Positions 1 through 11,000 of a DNA stretch of 64,000 nt are shown here, piece after piece. The position numbers were made by a program, and so were the translations under genes. The number at the start of each line of letters is the position of its first letter. Positions within the stretch are counted from its first letter, which is position 1. The DNA is from Astropecten irregularis. Taxonomy: Eukaryota > Echinodermata > Asteroidea > Paxillosida > Astropectinidae. The stretch covers positions 10,772,499 through 10,836,498 of the forward strand of contig OZ020250.1 in NCBI GenBank assembly GCA_963971285.1, read 5' to 3'. The notes under the pieces are model-generated. The model was not told the origin of the DNA, did not search any database, and was given only the letters and a program-made list of their open reading frames with translations.

Positions 1-3000
1 CACATGGGTAAAGGCCTGAACAATGCATGACAGGGACATGGGCAAACGCTTATCAGCAGAGGGATTGTGCCGACGACAGCCCTCCATTAACTTAGAAACA
101 AGGAAGTCCTTTGTAGGGTCTGGCAAGGAATGAATCTTATGAAAATACCCTACCCCTGAGACATAAGAGGAAATAGTAGCTGGGGCCAGGCCCTGTAAAG
201 ATAGCCAGGCCACAAACTCTCTTATATCACTCACAGAAGCTGGCAGATAATCAAGGCTACAATGCTTAAATTTACAAAATGCCTCCCAGCCTGATGCATA
301 TGTCCTATGTGTGTTAGGTGAAAAAGCAGCCAGCAAGAGGCGTTTCATCTCATCCTCTACCAGACTTGGGGGAGAATTGGTAATGGTGACATTACTGCAT
401 CGGCCTGGGGATGAGCTGCTCGAAATTTCTCTGTCTGAAAGCGGGACAAATTATCAGCGATATTATTGCATACACCAGGCACATGCACAGATTTAAATTG
501 TATGTTGAATTTAAGGCAATCTAAAACAAACAACCGCAACAGGTGCATAATCTTTGGGCAACGAGATGTTTGCTTATTAATAATCTGAACCACCGCCATG
601 TTGTCGCAATGGAACATAACCCTCTGATTGGCAAGAGCTGAACCCCAACACCTAACAGAGGCGACAATTGGATAGAATTCCAAAAACGCAATTGACGGTG
701 AACTGGCCAACAGTTCTGGTATCCACCTCCCCTGAATCCAATGTGTTCCAAAATATGCCCCAAAGTCAACACTTGCGGCAGCATCAGAGTACAATTGTAA
801 AGATGCATTAGACTTCCATTCTTTGGCTTGAAATGCAGTGATACCATTAAAATGGGTTAAGAATTCAAGCCATAAGAGCAGATCAAGCTTCGCTCCTTTA
901 GTAAGTCGAATTTTGTGATGAGGGCGTGAGATGCCTCTTGTAAGGGCAATAAGCCGGCCCATAAACGTTCGACCCGGGGAAACTGCCTTACACAAAAAAT
1001 TCAGAGAACCAATCAATGATTGCATCTCAACCAGAGTTACTTTTCGTTTAGCAAGAGTTCGATGGAGCTTTGCCTTGAGGGCTTGTACTTTAGGAACCGG
1101 CACACGAATCTGAGTGCGCACCGTGTCAATTTCCAAGCCCAAATATGTGAGTTGTTGCAAGGGGCCCTCTGTTTTCTCTTGAGCAATGGGAACTCCCAGT
1201 TGCTTACAAACCGACTCGAAAACATGCAGCCGTGCCGCACATGCATCCGAGGATTTCCCTATGAACAAAAAATCATCCAGGTAGTGTGTAATCAAGGAAC
1301 TCTGTGATACTTGTTTGACTTTAAATTCCAAAAATGTACTAAACTTCTCAAATAGTGAGCATGAAATGGAACATCCCATGGGGAGACATTTGTCATATTT
1401 TGCCATCAAAGGAAAAACCCAAGAGATCATAATCATGTGGGGATACAGGAAGTAGACGAAATGCTGACTTGATATCTGATTTAGCTAACCAAGCCCCTTG
1501 ACCAACAGACATTGCTAAATCTACAGCATCGTCAAATGAACAATAATTAACACGGCACACCTCTTTGTCAATACAATCATTAATAGACTCCCCAGCTGGG
1601 AAGGAGAGATGGTGAATGAGCCGGAAGGAGTTAGGTTCCCTTTTTGGAACAAGCCCAATTGGGGAACATTGCAAATGGGGAAAAGGACGTTGTGAAAAAG
1701 GACCAGCAATCCTACCTAGAGCAATTTCTTTTTTCAATTTATCAAGTACAATTTTTGGTCTAGCAGTTGCGGAGGAAAGGCAGTCGGTATTTCGGCTTAA
1801 TCTTGGCCCAGAATATTGGAGGGAAAAACCATTACAGAAACCATTATGTAAAAGAGAAGCATCTTCCTTTTTAGGGTAGCCCTCTAACCAGTGCTGCAAG
1901 ACCACAGCCTTAATTGGGGTTGGTGGTACGAAAAGTATTCCCTGCCCTGGCACCTTGGCTAGGGACTTGCCCCCTCTGGAGGGTCTGGCGTTTGTCCGAA
2001 TCTCCAGCTGGTCTACTGGTGCCCTGATTGGGACGCCGCCAAGAAAATGAATTGGTGGGGGGAGCACCAGTGCCGAACTTACAAGTGGCTGCGCCATGGC
2101 CTGAGCTGGCACACCGACTGCAATTATGTGAGAATCGACAGGAACGGAAATGGCAGCCCTGTCGCCCATTAAATGCGAAACATAAGCCTTGCCCGCTGCG
2201 CCTAGGGGTCCTATCAGCCCGTTGACCCACCGCTAGCGATGACATGGTCACTGCCGCGGCAACCGTCAACCAAAGCTCAGTGTCAATGACACCCCAGGAA
2301 TTGGCAGGCGCAAGCTCTTGACGCAGACGAAATTGTTCGTCATAATTGCGCCAGCCAAATCCTGGGAATTGCCGGGCAGCCAGGCGGACAAGTTCGGCAT
2401 ATTTGAGCAACTCATCTGCACGGTGTGGGTGTTTCTGCAAGTAAATGGCCATAAAGGTATGGAAAGCTGAAGACCATTTATCGATGGTATCCAGCTTCTT
2501 GCTGGCGGCTGAAGCACGCCGAACAAACATTTGTGTGCCCTCAAGCGCCAGGGTGAACTCCCCATTGGCAGCATCGGGCCGGGCCATGATGGCCGCACCA
2601 GTATCATGATAAAGCAACGCCAGGTCAACATAAGCCTCATTCCAAATTTTTTCCTTAAGTGGCATAGCCACCTGGTAGCCTAAAGGGGCGGAAACACTAA
2701 CAATCTTGTCTCGACTGTCACGATCCAAAACACTACCACCATCAACATTGGGATTAGGACTAGTATTACTATTACTAGTATTAGTATTACTATTATTACC
2801 ATTAGTATTATTCAAATTGGCATTACTACTCAAGGATGGAGTAAATGACGGGACTGCAAGCCCCGCATCCCCCAAAGAGGGGGCAAGCGCTGGGCGTCCT
2901 AAATCCCCAGCATGTGTCTGATAAAGGGGTTGGCTGACAATATTACCACTAGTATCATTACTACTTAAATTAACACTACTGCCGGGCCTACCCTGACTGT

Positions 3001-3102
3001 CAACCTGTGGAGTCTGAATACAGAAATCGCTGTCCGCTTGGGTGGTGGGGCCTCCTCCTGAAAGCGGTGTGGAGTTTGACGTTGACGCTTGGGGCGGGGC
3101 AT
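1..3102 (-). mobile_element. DIRS-type tyrosine-recombinase retroelement fossil 1 (runs off left edge)
   Basis: Read on the minus strand, this holds the parts of a DIRS-order retrotransposon. A gag-like protein comes first (about 3102-1910), with an Asn/Ser/Thr-rich tract and a Cys/His cluster (GCHFRSCRFSHNC). Reverse transcriptase plus DIRS-type RNase H follow (about 2169-357), with RLIHHLS and the catalytic YLDD box (HYLDDFLFIG). Last is the N-terminal SAM-like domain of a tyrosine recombinase (about 348 to the window edge), starting near MKRLLLAAFSPNTHRTYASG. The recombinase catalytic half lies outside the window. Frames of neighbouring parts overlap, as is usual in the order. It is a partial fossil with at least one break. 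It looks moderately recent because long stretches remain open. Terminal repeats were not identified. Confidence 0.85.
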
Positions 3103-3534
3103 CACGAAGATCACAACCAAACAGAAAACTTGATAACTTGAAAAGTGTCCGGAAAAGTTCAGCAACAAATTAATTCCAAGTTGTGAAGTGTAAACCATCA
3201 GATGGCTGAGACAAAAGTGACCCCAGCCAAAAGGTTTGCCAAAATTGTGTTTCATGCCTTTCCATAAGGAAAGCACCTAATCCCTCTGATTGGTCAATTG
3301 TTCCAGGCAGTGATCAGCCTCCCACACACACTGTCCCACAGGAGCTACACACAAACTGACTCTCCACAAGGATCTTATTGTTTGCATGATGTAGACAGAC
3401 TGGGCTTTGTAAGTCACATACATTATGATAAAGGGCCACCCAAATTGAAGTCCTCAGCTTATAAATAATTTGATCATTGAAGTGATAAAATTTATTAGAG
3501 AGATGGAAGTGGAGACCCACTGAGCTTCTAGTCC

Positions 3535-5353
3535 ACGCGGAACGTCATGTCGGATGAGGCACTCAATGCCACCCAGGAGCTGCCAGTGCTGGACGAGCTG
3601 GATGCCAGACCGACTAAGGAGGAGCTGCAGAGCAAGGCTATCGGCTCTGTCGACCGGCAAGGCTCCAGGAGAGGAAAGCATACCCCCTGAAGTCATCAAG
3701 AGCGGGAAGGATGCACTGTTGCGGGACCTGCATGAGCTGCTCTGCCTGTGCTGGAGATAGGGCTCTGTGCCAAGGGGTATACGTGACACCAGGGTGACTC
3801 TCAATAAAGACAAGTGCAACTGCAGTGGTTGCAACAGCTACAGGGGTATCTCTATACTCAACATTAACGGCAGTCTTTGCAAGAGTCGTCCCGGCCCGAC
3901 TGCAGGTCCCACCAGTGTGAGTCTACCCTGAGTCACAGTGCAGGTTCAGGGCAGGCAAATTTACTACCGACATGTTTTTTTTTCCCGTTAGATAACTACA
4001 GGAAAGGTGTCGCGACCAGATCAAGCCTCTCTCCCCGGCCTTCATCGACCTGATGAAAGCCTTTTACCTCGTCAGCAGGAGCGGGCTGTTAAGCATCCCG
4101 AAGAAGGTTGGCTGTCCCTGGAGACTGCTCACTATCGTGGAATCCTTTCACGAGCTGCAGAGCACGGTTTCTTCAATGGAGCAATGTCTGAGCTGATTCC
4201 TGACAATCAGCAGTGGAGTAAAGCAGGGCTGCGTGCTCACTCCGACACTCTTCTGGATCTTCTTATCCACATTCCTCTCCTATGCCTTTCGAAAATGATG
4301 ATAGTGTGTAAACCTGCACACGTCTGATGGGCGCCTCCTCAACCTCGCCAGACTCTGGACAAAGACCAAGGTCTGAACCGTCACCATCAGGGAGGCCATA
4401 TTTGCTAATGATGCAGCCCTAGCGACCCACATCGAAGCAGCTCTGCAGCGACTGGTGGACCGACTGGCACACGCTTGCAGGGAATTTGGTCTCACCATCA
4501 ATTTAAAGACAAAGGTGATGGCCCAGGGCACTGACTCACCTCTATCCATCCACATCGGGGACTACTTCCTGAACCCAGTAGGCCAGTTACAGTACCTCGA
4601 CTCAACGATCGCATCGAACCTGTCGCTGGAGCCGGAGATCACCGCCAGGATCTCCAAGGCAGCGGGGGTGATGTACAAGCTCCAAAAGAGGGTGTGGTCC
4701 AACAACAACTTGACCGACAACACCAAGATGCAGCCTGCGTTCTCAGCACCCTGCTCTACTCAAATGAGGCTTAAACAACCTATGCCACTCAGGAGAGCAT
4801 CGAGGCTCAACAGATTTCACCTTCGCTGCCTCGGCCCATCCTTGGTATCCGTTGGCAGGATCGGATCCCCCCCATCGAAGTGCTTGAGCAGGCAGTGGTC
4901 GATTTCACAAAGATTTACGATTAACCTTTTAGAAGAGTTGTACCTGTTTCCATAGTTACTAGCATTGTGACATCATGCTTAGCAATTGACTGATACGCCC
5001 AGGACTATCTTTGCCCTCCTGACCCAGCGCCACTTGCATCTCAAAGAATCTGCCTTACGGTGAGCTCACGGTCATGTCATCCCCCCACCACTTCAAAGAT
5101 TCATGCAAGAGTAACTTGAGAGGCGTGGGCACTGACGTTGAGTCATGGGAACGACTCGCCGAGGACCGTGGAGCCTGGAAGTCAGCCTTTCAAAGCAGGG
5201 TTGAACCGTATTAGCTTCCTCCAGCAGAAGAGAGCTGAGTGCAAGGCCAGTTCCACAGACCCAGCAGCCACAGCCTTCGTCTGCCCATCCTGTTACAGGG
5301 ACTGTCATTCCTGCATCGGCCTGTACAGCCATAGCAGGAGATGCAGCGCCTGA
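3535..5353 (+). pseudogene. Degenerate LINE (non-LTR) reverse transcriptase, 5'-truncated
   Basis: Several conserved pieces of a LINE reverse transcriptase appear in order but in different frames. Near 3650-3760 is a STGKAPGEESIPPEVIKSG-like segment. An AFIDLMKAF-type palm motif follows at about 4035-4065, and SGVKQGCVL at about 4210-4240. The catalytic box is at 4398-4412, then comes the segment GLTINLKTKVMAQG at about 4490-4525. The end is a C-terminal zinc-finger-like motif, FVCPSCYRDCHS...H at 5275-5350. The catalytic FADD box reads FAND here (codon AAT at 4407-4409), so the copy is catalytically dead as well as frameshifted. The endonuclease domain is missing, consistent with 5' truncation on insertion. 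Clade (CR1/Jockey-like or RTE-like) is not decided. Confidence 0.8.
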
Positions 5354-5457
5354 AAGTGACTCTCAAAGCGTGCATCTATTGTCTTATACATGTAAGATGG
5401 ACGGAGGCTAACGCCGACAATGAGAGTTCTGTGCACTACAAATGGAGTACAGTACAG

Positions 5458-5785
5458 TGAAAGAGCGTCCCTCTGACAAACGCAATCGTCAGGCTGAGGG
5501 GTGGTATGCCTATTGCTTCCCTCACCCCTCACGGCAACAGTACAAGATCTTCGGCGTGGTAAGCCTTCCTACTGTGCCCTTTATTGGCAACTGGAGACCG
5601 CTAATGGTAGCAGGCCAAAGTCAGTGACATGGTGTGGGTTGGAGTAGCAGTTCAGCTTGTGGTAGCAGTGGTCTGGCAGTTCAGCCGTGTATGGAACTCT
5701 CCATGGGTTTCCGTCCGGGTAGAGCCAGACAATGGCCGGGGTGGTCACGGCGTTCATTGGCTGTTCCAGCCTCTACACATCTGTA
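5458..5785 (+). repeat. Dispersed repeat A, copy 1
   Basis: About 320 bp is clearly similar, in the same orientation, to 45748-46052. Shared landmarks are GTCAGGCTGAGGGGTGGTA, TAAGCCTTCCTAC and GGGTAGAGCCAGACAATGG. The copies differ at many positions and by small gaps, so it is an old, unclassified repeat. No open frame is shared by both copies. Confidence 0.75.
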
Positions 5786-6043
5786 TCGAGCTACCCCCGG
5801 CCATGCATAGGCCTCTTTGGGTTGGATTAGACACAGGTCCCGAAAGGGCATGCATATCTAATGCTCGGAATTCCTCAGGACTGGCAGTGGTACCACAATT
5901 AGCCCGGAATGAGGGGACAAACCCAAACTACCATTCCGTCTTGCGTACCTGCAGGCGGGAATGAGGGATCAAGCCACTCTCATCCATTCCCCCCGCATAT
6001 AGGCCTTTTCATTTGTTTTATTGGTAATGATTAATCATATAAG

Positions 6044-7066
6044 TAAAAAGGAAAAATATTATTCAAGTCTATACAGTTTAGGTGACCAAATCGAAAGAGC
6101 CCGCGAGGGGCATGTCCGCTTCATAGCACCGCTGAGAAAAGAAGGGCGATCACGGCATCTATGTCGGTATGCATTGTGGGAGGTCAGGGTGCACCACGGT
6201 TCATCAAGTCTTTTCAGTGAAGCAGCAAATTGGCGCAGGGGAATTTGCATATAATAATAATAATAATACACTTGTATAGCGCCAAATCTATTTAAGAAAA
6301 TGCTCTGAGGCGCTTTACAGAATACACATATCAACAATTTATACACTTTAGAATACAACAATAATAAAAACTAACTACGAGATTAAAAAAAAGAAAAAAG
6401 AGAAATATCTTTAAAAAGTAGGCACAATCAACTTAGAATGAATGTCCAAGAGTAAAACTGTAAACAAAGTCAATTAAAATAATGGATTAAAATTTAAAAA
6501 ATTAAAAATTAATAATTATGCAATGTACAATGAGACTATCAGTCATACAAGACACGATCTTGACCAAAATAATCAAAATCATGTCCTGCACAACAAAAAA
6601 ACAACGCTGCCCCGAGCAGCCCATCCCACAGTGTGCCGAGTAATACAGCAGGATAAAAAGAATTTAGGAGATTAATAAAAGGCTTTCTTATAAAAATAAG
6701 TCTTAAGTCTACGTCTAAAAATATCAAAAGTCTCTGCTTCCCGGATACAAACATCAAGGTCATTCCATACTTTGGGTGCAATAGCAGAAAAAGCTCCGTC
6801 TCCCATGGTACATAACCTAGTATTTACAGGCTGCAACCTAGTCCTATCATAGGAAAGTCGTGTAGTTCTTGAGGAACTAGATGTGTGCAAAAGATCAACA
6901 AGATACTCCGGACCCATGCCATTTAAACACTTAAAAACTAAAAAACACAATTTATACATAATTCTAAACTTGACTGGTAGCCAGTGAAGTTTCATCAGTA
7001 CAGGGGTAATATGAGCAAACTTTCCCATAACATATCATCGTCTGGGATAGGTTGAATGCAGTAGAC
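6044..7066 (-). repeat. Dispersed repeat B, copy 1, split by a LINE fragment
   Basis: 6044-6252 and 7034-7066 together match, on the minus strand, the element at 47060-47312 and part of 37190-37360. Landmarks are AATTTGCTGCTTC, CACAATGCATACCGAC and the end CAACCTACCCCAGACG. In the unbroken copy at 47.3 kb these two parts are joined. Here a 0.78-kb LINE 3' end separates them, which dates the LINE insertion as later. Confidence 0.7.
6253..7033 (-). mobile_element. LINE 3' end (reverse transcriptase C-terminus plus 3' UTR)
   Basis: The minus-strand frame 7028-6672 encodes the typical C-terminal tail of CR1/L2/Rex-like LINE reverse transcriptases. It begins HITPVLMKLHWLPVKFRIMY and includes YKLCFLVFKCLNGMGPEYL and FSAIAPKVWNDLD, ending YFYKKAFY. 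A ~400-bp 3' UTR follows, ending in GCGCTATACAAGTG and (ATT)n at 6253-6270, the usual microsatellite tail. It is strongly 5'-truncated. CATAT at both junctions (6248-6252 and about 7029-7033) may be the short target duplication. It interrupts repeat B. Confidence 0.8.
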
Positions 7067-7228
7067 TATTAAAGATAACACAAATCACAAATACAATACA
7101 TGATTGAAATATCTCTGATTTAATTCATAAATCCTCCACTTGGTCTTTTTGAGGCTATCAAAATAAAAAAACGAAATTTATTTTAATAGTTACCAAACTC
7201 CAGCTTCATTTACTTGCAAAAGTATCCC

Positions 7229-8263
7229 TTAAAGGTAATACATGTATCATACTTTGGTTTTTATCAAAGAAATACAGATTCAATGGCAAAAATATCAAGA
7301 CAGATACAGCAATAGTCATCTGTGAAAATTTCAGTCCCATACGGTACCCACTTTTTGAGAAAACAGTGAAAAACAGCCACAGTATTTCTTAAGTTCAACG
7401 CCGATTTAAAAAATCATGCTTCACATATGATATTAGCCCACTCCCTCTCCTATGAACAACGCTTACAAGAACTGAATCTCTCACCTATCTATAACAGGTT
7501 AATTTATTTGAGCATAGCTTTTGTTGCGAAATGCCTTCACAAGCACTTGGATGTTCGCTCCACCCTCCTCTCCCAGCCAAATACAAGGAAAACGGATGTC
7601 CTTCTCTTCAGTCACCAGTATAACTGTCTTAAATATTCTCTGTTTGTTTCTTTCCCCAGGTTGTTCAACGCACTTCCCTTTTAGCCTTCAGAATTTATGT
7701 CTTCTCCCCTCTCCAAATGAATTTTTCTGCTCTTTACGTGACCACTTGCTACACCTAGAACCCATCTCTCAAGCTTTCTAATCATTTCTTCCCCTTTATA
7801 TTTGTCTAGCTCTACTTAACTCCTCAAAAGGGTTCTGCGGCTCAGGTTTGAGGGTTGATATTTCTTCTGTTGCTGATCTGGGCGGTGGGGCTGGTACCAT
7901 TGGGGGGCGTGGATGTTTCCTCTTTGTGGTGATGTGTCGTTTGTTGTGCTGGTGTAATCATGGAGTGTGCAGTCTTGATAAATGCGCATTCCATGGTTGC
8001 ATGGTCATGACGGATGGTGCGTCATTGTAGAGGGGGTAGTGGAGCTTTACGGTGGTGCCGGTTTCGCCGCTCATTAATTGATGAGGGAGGTCTTCCCTTA
8101 GGCCTCGGTTGCGGAACTTTTTTGACGGGTTAAATACACCATTTCAGGCGGAAATATTTTAACGGTAGGTTTCTAATAAATCATCTGTATACCCTGAAAG
8201 TTATATGTAAATCTGTGAACATTTCTGTTTTGGTCTCTTACCAAAGTATGATACTACCTTTAA
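7229..8263. mobile_element. T2/Kolobok-like MITE with TTAA target site, copy 1
   Basis: The terminal inverted repeats read TTAAAGGTAATACATGTATC at 7229 and, as reverse complement, TTAAAGGTAGTATCATACTT ending at 8263. TTAA at both outer ends fits the TTAA duplication of the Kolobok/piggyBac groups, and TTAAAGG resembles the Xenopus T2 MITE terminus. The interior includes TCAGTCCCATACGGTACCCA. A LINE fragment (7424-7781) sits inside it. A second, left-truncated copy is at 8432-8725 and a piece is at 35095-35215. Confidence 0.7.
7424..7781 (+). mobile_element. LINE reverse transcriptase C-terminal fragment
   Basis: The frame at 7427-7681 reads LSYEQRLQELNLSPIYNRLI...FVAKCLHKHLDV...FPRLFNALPF. 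This has the form of the last ~80 residues of CR1/Rex-like reverse transcriptases (YEQRL..LNL, then the final FNALP). It stops there, and the continuation (about 7682-7781, CSLRDHLL) is in another frame. It is inserted in the T2-like MITE around it. No tail repeat is visible. Confidence 0.6.
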
Positions 8264-8431
8264 AGAATATGCCTGCAAAGCACAAAGTAGGATAGGATAT
8301 ACCTTTTAAACCTAAGTTGTGTTTAGCAACCCAATCAAATACCACTGTAAGGTAAACACATTTAAAAAGGTTGAACCAAAAGGTTTAAAAACATTTTTAA
8401 AAGAGTTAAGTACCTTATTTTATGGAGAACA

Positions 8432-8725
8432 AATCCGTAGTTTTTATCAAAGAAATACAGAATCATGGGCAAAAAGAGAGATACAGTAACAGTCGTCTGT
8501 GAAGATTTCAGTCCCATACGGTACCCACTTTTTAAGAAAACAGTGAAAAACAGCCACTTATTTTTAATCTTTTAAAAGATCAAAAAGATTTTCGGGCGGA
8601 CACCATTTCAGGCGGAAAAATATTAACAGTATGTTTCTACCACCACCATCTTCATACCCTGTAAGTTATACGTAAATCTGTGAACATTTCTGTTTTGGTT
8701 TCTTACCAAAGTATGATACTACCTT
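8432..8725. mobile_element. T2/Kolobok-like MITE, copy 2 (left end lost)
   Basis: Shares TTTTATCAAAGAAATACAGA, TCAGTCCCATACGGTACCCA and the right end CCAAAGTATGATACTACCTT with the copy at 7229-8263, and the block ACACCATTTCAGGCGGAAA at 8604. The left terminal inverted repeat is missing. It is shorter than copy 1 because copy 1 holds a LINE fragment. Confidence 0.65.
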
Positions 8726-8755
8726 AGAGTAAAAAACTTCTAAAATAATACTTAA

Positions 8756-9062
8756 TATTCGTGAAATAACCACAAGGGAAACTGACTGAGTTATTTTAAG
8801 TCATTGAAAAGTGAACAAAGAAAAATTGACTGGAGCGGGATTCGAACCGGCGACCTCCTGAATACCGTACAGGCGCTCTACCAACTGAGCCATCCAGCCC
8901 TATGTTGGTGGTGACCCCAATAGTCAACTATCCTTGTTCGTTTGGCAGTCAGAAGCCATGAAACCACGCACACACCGCCACACCCCAGGGATCGTTTCAA
9001 TGATACACGCAACAATGCTGCAACCTGGGAATGGTACATGGGGGATCACTCAAAGAGGATAC
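8756..9062 (-). mobile_element. tRNA-containing SINE, copy 1 of a perfect tandem pair
   Basis: This 307-bp unit is repeated without any difference I can see at 9079-9385. On the minus strand it has about 160 bp of unique head, then a 72-nt tRNA-like cloverleaf (8899-8828), then a ~70-bp tail ending GTTTCCCTTGTGGTTATTTC. Other copies lie at 63535-63790 (plus strand, tRNA part partly deleted) and 36863-36913 (3' part only), so this is a dispersed family. The tRNA unit lies internally, not at the 5' end as in ordinary tRNA SINEs. Confidence 0.75.
8828..8899 (-). ncRNA. tRNA-like domain of SINE copy 1
   Basis: Reads GGCTGGA (acceptor), TG, GCTC-AGTTGGTA-GAGC (D arm with A box), G, CCTGT-ACGGTAT-TCAGG (anticodon arm), AGGTC, GCCGG-TTCGAAT-CCCGC (T arm, B box GGTTCGAATCC), TCCAGTC. 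The spacing is exactly that of a tRNA. However, position 33 is C instead of U and two stem pairs are broken (31:39 and 51:63), so it is a tRNA relic supplying Pol III promoter boxes, not a working tRNA. Nominal anticodon is GGT (Thr). Confidence 0.7.
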
Positions 9063-9078
9063 GGCTTTTTAATTATTA

Positions 9079-9385
9079 TATTCGTGAAATAACCACAAGG
9101 GAAACTGACTGAGTTATTTTAAGTCATTGAAAAGTGAACAAAGAAAAATTGACTGGAGCGGGATTCGAACCGGCGACCTCCTGAATACCGTACAGGCGCT
9201 CTACCAACTGAGCCATCCAGCCCTATGTTGGTGGTGACCCCAATAGTCAACTATCCTTGTTCGTTTGGCAGTCAGAAGCCATGAAACCACGCACACACCG
9301 CCACACCCCAGGGATCGTTTCAATGATACACGCAACAATGCTGCAACCTGGGAATGGTACATGGGGGATCACTCAAAGAGGATAC
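9079..9385 (-). mobile_element. tRNA-containing SINE, copy 2 of a perfect tandem pair
   Basis: Identical over 307 bp to 8756-9062, starting 323 bp further on. The 16-bp joint between the two (9063-9078) reads GGCTTTTTAATTATTA. The duplication is very recent, or it is an assembly artefact of a heterozygous genome. Confidence 0.75.
9151..9222 (-). ncRNA. tRNA-like domain of SINE copy 2
   Basis: Same 72-nt cloverleaf as at 8828-8899, with the same C33 and the same two mismatched pairs. A and B boxes are intact. Confidence 0.7.
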
Positions 9386-10110
9386 TTTATTATACAAATA
9401 TACTTGTATTGACTATACACTGTATCGAAAGGTATAACAAATTGGTTATGGTAACAGAACAGCACCCACTCAAATCCAGCATGAAAAAAAATAAACCTGT
9501 GAAAATGTTTGCTCAATTGGACATAATAGTCACGATAAAAAAGCGAAACTCCGACTTAATTGTTCTTATGTAACAAAGAATAGTTTTGATCTTTCCCCAA
9601 GATCAAAACTATTTTCGATCTTTCTTGAAAGTTATACCGTACTGTAAATCCTGTACTGTACCTTTTAAATAAAGCAATACTGGAATAAAAAAAAAACGAG
9701 GCTCTAATCCGTTATTATTAGAGGAATAACAGTGACAATATCCGCAACATAATGGGAATAATCCTACATAGACCGATTGCGAGATCAATGTCTACATGCC
9801 ATTATGTGGGTGGGTGAGCATGTGCAAAGGACAATTTGAATGATATGCAGGAAATTCTCTGTGCTGTTATGCAAAAAAAAAAAAAAAATATACCCGCTAT
9901 AAAGTCAGGTCAACATTGGTCGCGCAATCTGACTACTGGTAACAAAAACATTCCAGCTGAAAATCTGCAGCTGTGCAAGGTGCTGTCGTCGGATGATTAA
10001 TTCTGTCAGAGAAATGGAATGATTTCAGAATAAGGGCAAAATAATTCAATTATTAAAGTGACATCATCGTCATCAAATATGTTACGAAAAAAACTTCATG
10101 TTACCTTGCT
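9386..10110. other. No recognisable gene
   Basis: AT-rich sequence with a short hairpin near 9585-9612 (GTTTTGATCTT...AAGATCAAAAC) and a poly-A run near 9873-9888. I see no coding signal or classified repeat. Confidence 0.5.
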
Positions 10111-11000
10111 ACAGGAGTCTTAAGCAGAGTGTACGTTGTCAACAATTTCGGTAACATGATGCCCAGTTAGGGCAACACACCTGGGAAACACGACTTTGGG
10201 CCCCGAGGTGTTTTTTTTTCCTAGCAACATTTGGCCAATATGTTACCGAGATAAACTTTAAAACAGTGCACAATGACCCCAGCTTTCGATGCGATGCACC
10301 TTGCTTCAGGGGAATGGGAAAAGCATTGAACTAAATGTTCATTCTGGGTAGAGCGTGCAGAGTTGGAAGATGATGAGCTGTTCCAGAGAATGGCACTGCG
10401 TGTTGGAAGAGGCCGTAATAACAACGCAGATGCGCCATCACACTCCATCAAGGACATGTGCGTCTGCGTTGTTACTATGGCCTCTTCCAACACGCAGCGC
10501 CATTCTCTGGAACAGCGCATCATCTTCCAACTGTGCACAATCCACCCTGACAGAATGAACATTTTAGTTCAATGCTTTCCCATTCCCCTGAAGAAGGTGC
10601 ATCGCATCGAAAGCTTGGGTCATTTTCATTCCTACACTGTTTTAATTTTATCTTCTATTTTATCTTATGATTCCAATGCAATGCAGCAACATTTCCTTGT
10701 ATGCACGTTACCAAGATGTTGCTGCGATGTTGTTTAAATAATGAGTGGAAATTAGCATTTGGATACCTATTTTTCAAATTAAGTTGCAATATCTTGCACA
10801 CTAGGGTCAAGTGACCTAGGAGCCTGACTGATTAATTGTGATTGGTTAATGAGTGAAACATGTTGCCGAAAAAAATGCATTTCCATTCTTTCGTTAACAT
10901 ATGAGCAAGAGTTGGGCTCTGTGTACACTGTCAACATTTTCAGCAACAAGATACTTGCTACCGAGATTGACAGTGTCCACTCTGCTTAACAGCTGTTGGA
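10110..11000. mobile_element. Foldback element with a long central palindrome
   Basis: Outer inverted repeats resemble each other: TTAAGCAGAGTGTACGTTGT near 10121 and the complement of ACAGTGTCCACTCTGCTTAA near 10989. Inside, 10256-10640 is a long palindrome with arms of about 185 bp and a centre near 10445. Landmarks in the two arms are GATGCGATGCACCTTGCTTC and GAAGAAGGTGCATCGCATC. Open frames on both strands here are mirror images forced by the palindrome. The arm ends carry CTGAAGA...GAAAGC, which resembles the hammerhead ribozyme core of Penelope-like elements. Unclassified. Confidence 0.6.

Noticed and set aside
8828-8899. Functional tRNA gene (also 9151-9222)
   Set aside because: C at position 33, broken anticodon- and T-stem pairs, and embedding in a dispersed repeat with copies elsewhere mark it as a SINE promoter relic.
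10221-10737. ORFs on both strands at 10.2-10.7 kb
   Set aside because: Mirror images of each other imposed by the long palindrome.
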